A DNA stretch of 37,335 nucleotides from Methylophaga sp. (GTDB lineage Bacteria; Pseudomonadota; Gammaproteobacteria; Nitrosococcales; Methylophagaceae), in the NCBI GenBank assembly GCA_030148085.1, contig JASBUF010000009.1, positions 1-37,335 on the forward strand, in the 5' to 3' direction. The position numbers and the translations under genes are program-made. The notes beneath the pieces are model-generated. The model made no database searches. It was not told where the DNA came from and was given only the letters and a program-made list of their open reading frames with translations. Position 1 is the stretch's first letter; each line of letters opens with the position of its first letter. Shown here in pieces: positions 34,730 through 37,335 of this stretch.

Positions 34730-35080
34730 TTAGCCGAAAATCGACTTTACACGGTTAACCAAAATTTTTACACGGCATAAAAAGCATTTAGCAAAGTTGC
34801 CATTGGCGTGTTTGAATTGCTTCTTCAATGGTTTTTTCACTTCCCATGTGCCTTTGAAGCCATTAGGGAAAACCACCAAATCACCGGCTTTAAATGTTAC
34901 CGCTGGACTGCCATCTTCAGGTGTCATCACGCATTCGCCTTCGAGGATGTAGGCCTGTTCAGTGGTGATAAATGACCAAGGAAAAACAGCAACTTCTTTC
35001 TGCCATGTTGGCCAATGTTTGACGCCCAGTTTGTTGAGTTTTTCTTGGCTTGGGTTTGTTTCTACGGTGATTTGTTTCAT
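34730..35080 (-). CDS. Cupin-domain protein (DUF861/cupin_3 type) with C-terminal extension
   Basis: 116 residues. One cupin barrel at about 1-91: LGVKHWPTWQKEVAVFPW, QAYILEGECVMTPEDG, FKAGDLVVFPNGFKGTWEV and KKPLKKQFK, the layout of short DUF861 cupins (EutQ-like fold). The metal site has the Glu of LEGE but not a full set of histidines. Related short cupins usually end at about residue 91; here a basic, Cys-containing tail of about 25 residues (FAKCFLCRVKILVNRVKSIFG) follows, whose origin is unclear. Probably a small sugar- or amine-related enzyme, function unknown. First gene of a likely pair with DUF3144. Confidence 0.82.
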   Translation of the reverse strand: MKQITVETNPSQEKLNKLGVKHWPTWQKEVAVFPWSFITTEQAYILEGECVMTPEDGSPAVTFKAGDLVVFPNGFKGTWEVKKPLKKQFKHANGNFAKCFLCRVKILVNRVKSIFG

Positions 35081-35100
35081 GTAACTACCTGATTACTCTC

Positions 35101-35117
35101 ATATCGCCGGTCGATAT
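35101..35117. promoter_or_regulatory. Inverted repeat upstream of the cupin gene
   Basis: ATATCG-CCGGT-CGATAT is a perfect six-base inverted repeat with five-base spacer, 20-37 bases before the cupin start. It could be an operator or a leader hairpin; no regulator is identifiable. Confidence 0.35.
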
Positions 35118-35149
35118 AAGTTCAGGGGTGGTAGGGTACGTGATTAGGG

Positions 35150-35926
35150 TTAATTTTCATAGGCAACTATGTTTCGGCATTTAGGAAAAGCAGAGCAGCC
35201 CCAAAATGGTTTGCCTTTGTTGTCACCTTTCTTGGTCTCTCTTAACACCATTTCACTTCCGCACTTAGGGCAGAGGTTCTTTTTCGCTTTTTCGGCCACA
35301 ATACTCTGAACATGCTTTACATGTTCGCGGTGATTTTTGAACGTTCTCGCTAAGCGGCCTTCCTCAATAATTTGCGTGATTTCGTTGACTTGCTCAGGAC
35401 TGATTACAGCCTCAGTCTTAGATTGGATATAACGTATATAACCCATGCCATAGGTAACGTTATCAGGCATTGGTGTTCTAAATTCACTGTCACCGATAAA
35501 CACAATTACAGAATGAATTTGACTGTCTTCCAGAGATAGAATGGACTGTAAAGTCTTGGTGTGTTTGTAGTTTTGATGAAGTGGATTTTGAAATTTGTTG
35601 CTGTGTTTGTAAATTTTCTGCGTCCACATCTTTTGATTGGTACTACCGAAAATCCAGCCTTTGATGTTTTTGGTTTCAACCACAAACAAGCCATAAACAG
35701 ACACGATGATATGGTCGATTTGCGTAGTGCCATCTTCTGTTGGAAGCGTGACGTTTTTGATTAGGTGATAAACGTCTTTATCTAGCTTCCACTTTGCAAA
35801 CACATTAACAATAAACTCACCCAATATGCCTTTAAACCTGCGTGAGTTGACGATAGCAGCAAATAAGAAAAGCGGTATCAAATACCAGAGGGAGAGGAGA
35901 GATTTAAAAATCGGAGAAAAGTCCAT
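35150..35926 (-). CDS. NERD-domain (nuclease-related) protein with topoisomerase-type zinc ribbon
   Basis: 258 residues. An N-terminal membrane helix (LLSLWYLIPLFLFAAIV), a NERD domain at about 33-150 (LGEFIVNVF, TTQIDHIIVSVYGLFVVETK NIKG region with Asp, Glu and Lys of a PD-(D/E)xK-like core), a helical linker, and a C-terminal ribbon with four cysteines (CPKCGSEMVLRE and GCSAFPKCRNIV) of the type-I topoisomerase zinc-finger kind. The combination is known in bacteria and is thought to act on DNA or RNA, but its substrate is unproven. ATG 35926 follows AAGGA by eight bases; the open frame begins at a TTG six bases earlier. AT-richer than its left neighbours. Confidence 0.85.
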   Translation of the reverse strand: MDFSPIFKSLLSLWYLIPLFLFAAIVNSRRFKGILGEFIVNVFAKWKLDKDVYHLIKNVTLPTEDGTTQIDHIIVSVYGLFVVETKNIKGWIFGSTNQKMWTQKIYKHSNKFQNPLHQNYKHTKTLQSILSLEDSQIHSVIVFIGDSEFRTPMPDNVTYGMGYIRYIQSKTEAVISPEQVNEITQIIEEGRLARTFKNHREHVKHVQSIVAEKAKKNLCPKCGSEMVLRETKKGDNKGKPFWGCSAFPKCRNIVAYEN

Positions 35927-36005
35927 TACCAAGTCCTTTTGGCAGCTAATGCTGAAGTAGCTTACTCCACTATATCAATAGGATCTAAATATTTATTAAG
36001 GTCAT

Positions 36006-36785
36006 TTAAATCCCTGATTCAGTCAAACCACTATTTTCGACAATAAATCGGTTTACGCCTTCAACTATATTTTCACTGGCTATACTAACGTTAAGTGTTT
36101 CCATCGCTGCAATGTGTGCACCACTCTCAACTTCTACATAATCGAATGGATACACGGTTGTTCCCATAGTTATTTGTATTAATCGAGCTATTAAGCAGGA
36201 ATGATTGACTAGTCCCTGTATATCCGTATCAGTAACTTGATAATTAGAAAATGTTATGTGTGATGCTAATTTATTGGCAGCTCGTTTTACAGACCAGTTT
36301 TGCCGGGAAACGAGTTGATTGTTTGTTGGTGCTTTTCTATGAGTTCCATCGTCCCTGAGCTTCCATTCTTGTCTGAGCTGTTCTATATGCCTGATGAAAC
36401 TACACTTACCTAGATGACTATCAGACCTATCGAACAAAAAATTTATAACGGCATCGCTTTCTAAATATTCTGTGATATTTGTAACGAGTGTTGGTTGTCT
36501 CTTGTTAGTTTCGTGAAGTCTTCTCAGTTGTACTAGGAGACGTTCAAACATAGAAGATTGGAGTGTTTGAATTTTTATCTCAGTTGGATATGAGTTTTTA
36601 ACGGGAGACAAACTAGCGTGATTTGCAGCTTTGAGAAAATAATATGCTGGCAATAAATGTGATACTGCGCAGGTATAGGCATACAAAGCTTGAGTAATAG
36701 TCTCATTGGTGTTGAGAGTCACTTCCTCAAAAGATGTCATTCGAAAAAATTTATCAATTGAATTATTTCCAGTTAGGGATGCCAT
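36006..36785 (-). CDS. Hypothetical helical protein; possible HEPN-type domain
   Basis: About 259 residues, helical, AT-rich coding, not firmly recognised. The order of features is like HEPN/AbiU2 proteins: a helical start, a FERLLVQLRRLHETNK segment, then LRQEWKLRDDGTHRKA, in which R-D-x-x-x-H (144-149) fits the R-polar-x3-H ribonuclease motif of HEPN domains. That is an eye-level resemblance only. The frame is open from a TTG at 36797; ATG 36785 follows GGGG, and ATG 36740 is a third option. It begins only about 14 bases after the nrdB terminator, leaving little room for its own promoter unless the later start is used or the terminator leaks. Confidence 0.55.
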   Translation of the reverse strand: MASLTGNNSIDKFFRMTSFEEVTLNTNETITQALYAYTCAVSHLLPAYYFLKAANHASLSPVKNSYPTEIKIQTLQSSMFERLLVQLRRLHETNKRQPTLVTNITEYLESDAVINFLFDRSDSHLGKCSFIRHIEQLRQEWKLRDDGTHRKAPTNNQLVSRQNWSVKRAANKLASHITFSNYQVTDTDIQGLVNHSCLIARLIQITMGTTVYPFDYVEVESGAHIAAMETLNVSIASENIVEGVNRFIVENSGLTESGI

Positions 36786-36799
36786 GGTCGACCCCAATA

Positions 36800-36826
36800 A
36801 AAAAGCCGACTCGAGGTCGGCTTTTT
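36800..36826 (-). terminator. Terminator after nrdB
   Basis: AAAAAGCCGAC and GTCGGCTTTTT pair around TCGAG with a T-run on either side. It lies 13 bases beyond the nrdB stop codon. The stem core AGCCGAC/GTCGGCT is the same as at 34348. Confidence 0.85.
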
Positions 36827-36839
36827 AACAATTAACTTC

Positions 36840-37335
36840 TTAGTCCCACTTAAGACCAGCACCGGTTTGATACTCGGTGACTTTGGTCTCGAAGAAGTTC
36901 TTTTCTTTCCGCATATTAGCTTGTTCATCCAGCCAGGGCAGGGTAGCTTCAGCACCGGGGAACGGTTCTTCAAAGCCAAGCTGTTTGGCACGACGGTTAG
37001 CCGTAAAGCGGAACTGACCATGATGCACTTCTTTTGAGTAACCCAGAATTGGGTCACGCAGAATGTAACTGGCGTAGGTTTCTTCAGCGGCATCGGCTTC
37101 TTCAAACATCTGCTGGATTTTCTTCGGATCCAGTGTGACGTTTTCTTCTTTCATGATCTGCTTGCAGACACGAATACCGAACGAGGCGTGCATGACTTCG
37201 TCACGCATGATGTATTGCAGCTGTTCGGCGGTGCCTTTCATCAGGCCACGACGTTGCAAGGCAAAGATCGGTGAGAAGCCGTTGTAGAACCATGAACCTT
37301 CGAAAATACCCGCGAAGAATGCGTAAGACATGACG
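36840..37335 (-). CDS. nrdB: Ribonucleotide reductase class Ia beta subunit, C-terminal part
   Basis: About 165 residues, running off the right edge, so the start and the first iron ligands are outside. Visible are AGIFEGSWFYNGFSPIFAL, the iron-ligand helix RDEVMHASFGI (Glu and His ligands of the di-iron site), and the C-terminal peptide with its conserved Tyr (VTEYQTGAGLKWD), which docks onto the alpha subunit and relays the radical. The protein supplies the tyrosyl radical for deoxyribonucleotide synthesis. The gene for the alpha subunit is expected upstream, beyond the window. Confidence 0.95.
   Translation of the reverse strand, partial: VMSYAFFAGIFEGSWFYNGFSPIFALQRRGLMKGTAEQLQYIMRDEVMHASFGIRVCKQIMKEENVTLDPKKIQQMFEEADAAEETYASYILRDPILGYSKEVHHGQFRFTANRRAKQLGFEEPFPGAEATLPWLDEQANMRKEKNFFETKVTEYQTGAGLKWD

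Overview
The window comes from a Gram-negative gammaproteobacterium. Outer-membrane-type lipoprotein signals, Fur- and FNR-like boxes, a class Ia ribonucleotide reductase and a monomeric isocitrate dehydrogenase all point there. A gene for a formaldehyde-activating-enzyme (Fae) family protein suggests a methylotroph; a Methylophaga-like organism would fit the gene content and the moderate GC, but that genus call is inference. I see no insertion sequence, integrase, CRISPR array or rRNA.

Layout. (1) 1-5683: tail of an unknown gene, a membrane diguanylate cyclase with a substrate-binding-protein-like periplasmic sensor, the Fae homologue with its own promoter and terminator, then a response regulator with a dead GGDEF domain followed by a GAF hybrid histidine kinase. 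(2) 5712-7499 (minus): an SLC13/DASS carrier with cytoplasmic RCK_C domains. (3) 7611-11110: a patch of poorly conserved and broken genes around a tRNA-Val. It holds a decayed copy of a small secreted protein, a DUF2089 gene with two in-frame stops, and an intact small-secreted-protein plus lipoprotein pair. (4) 11156-12950 (minus): a YpfJ-type zinc peptidase and a dienelactone hydrolase. (5) 13143-17648: an iron-uptake operon under a Fur-like box, comprising a helical periplasmic protein and an FbpABC-type Fe(III) ABC transporter with overlapping start and stop codons. (6) 17840-22115: NADP isocitrate dehydrogenase, convergent with a glutathione peroxidase that sits behind a conserved protein of unknown role.

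(7) 22247-27759: a chemoreceptor with a PAS domain, a PAS-GGDEF-EAL phosphodiesterase, and a divergent GAF-GGDEF cyclase. The 395-base gap between the last two holds a perfect FNR/Anr consensus and a perfect 15-bp palindrome. (8) 27756-34310: a YgjP-like metallopeptidase, Rnk, an MFS exporter, two small unknown proteins, a membrane-anchored periplasmic protein and a large lytic-transglycosylase-like protein. (9) 34348-36826: an AT-richer block bounded by two terminators with near-identical stems, carrying DUF3144, a cupin, a NERD nuclease-like protein and a possible HEPN-type protein. (10) The 3' end of nrdB at the right edge.

The main functional theme is cyclic-di-GMP and sensory signalling: two probably active cyclases, one probable phosphodiesterase, one dead GGDEF that keeps an I-site, a hybrid kinase and a chemoreceptor. 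The second theme is iron acquisition. I did not find a clearly new multi-gene system. The best leads are the Fae homologue without its expected active-site histidine, the I-site-only GGDEF response regulator, the FNR-controlled c-di-GMP gap, the unknown secreted-protein/lipoprotein module with its decayed copy, and the terminator-bounded NERD/HEPN-like block.
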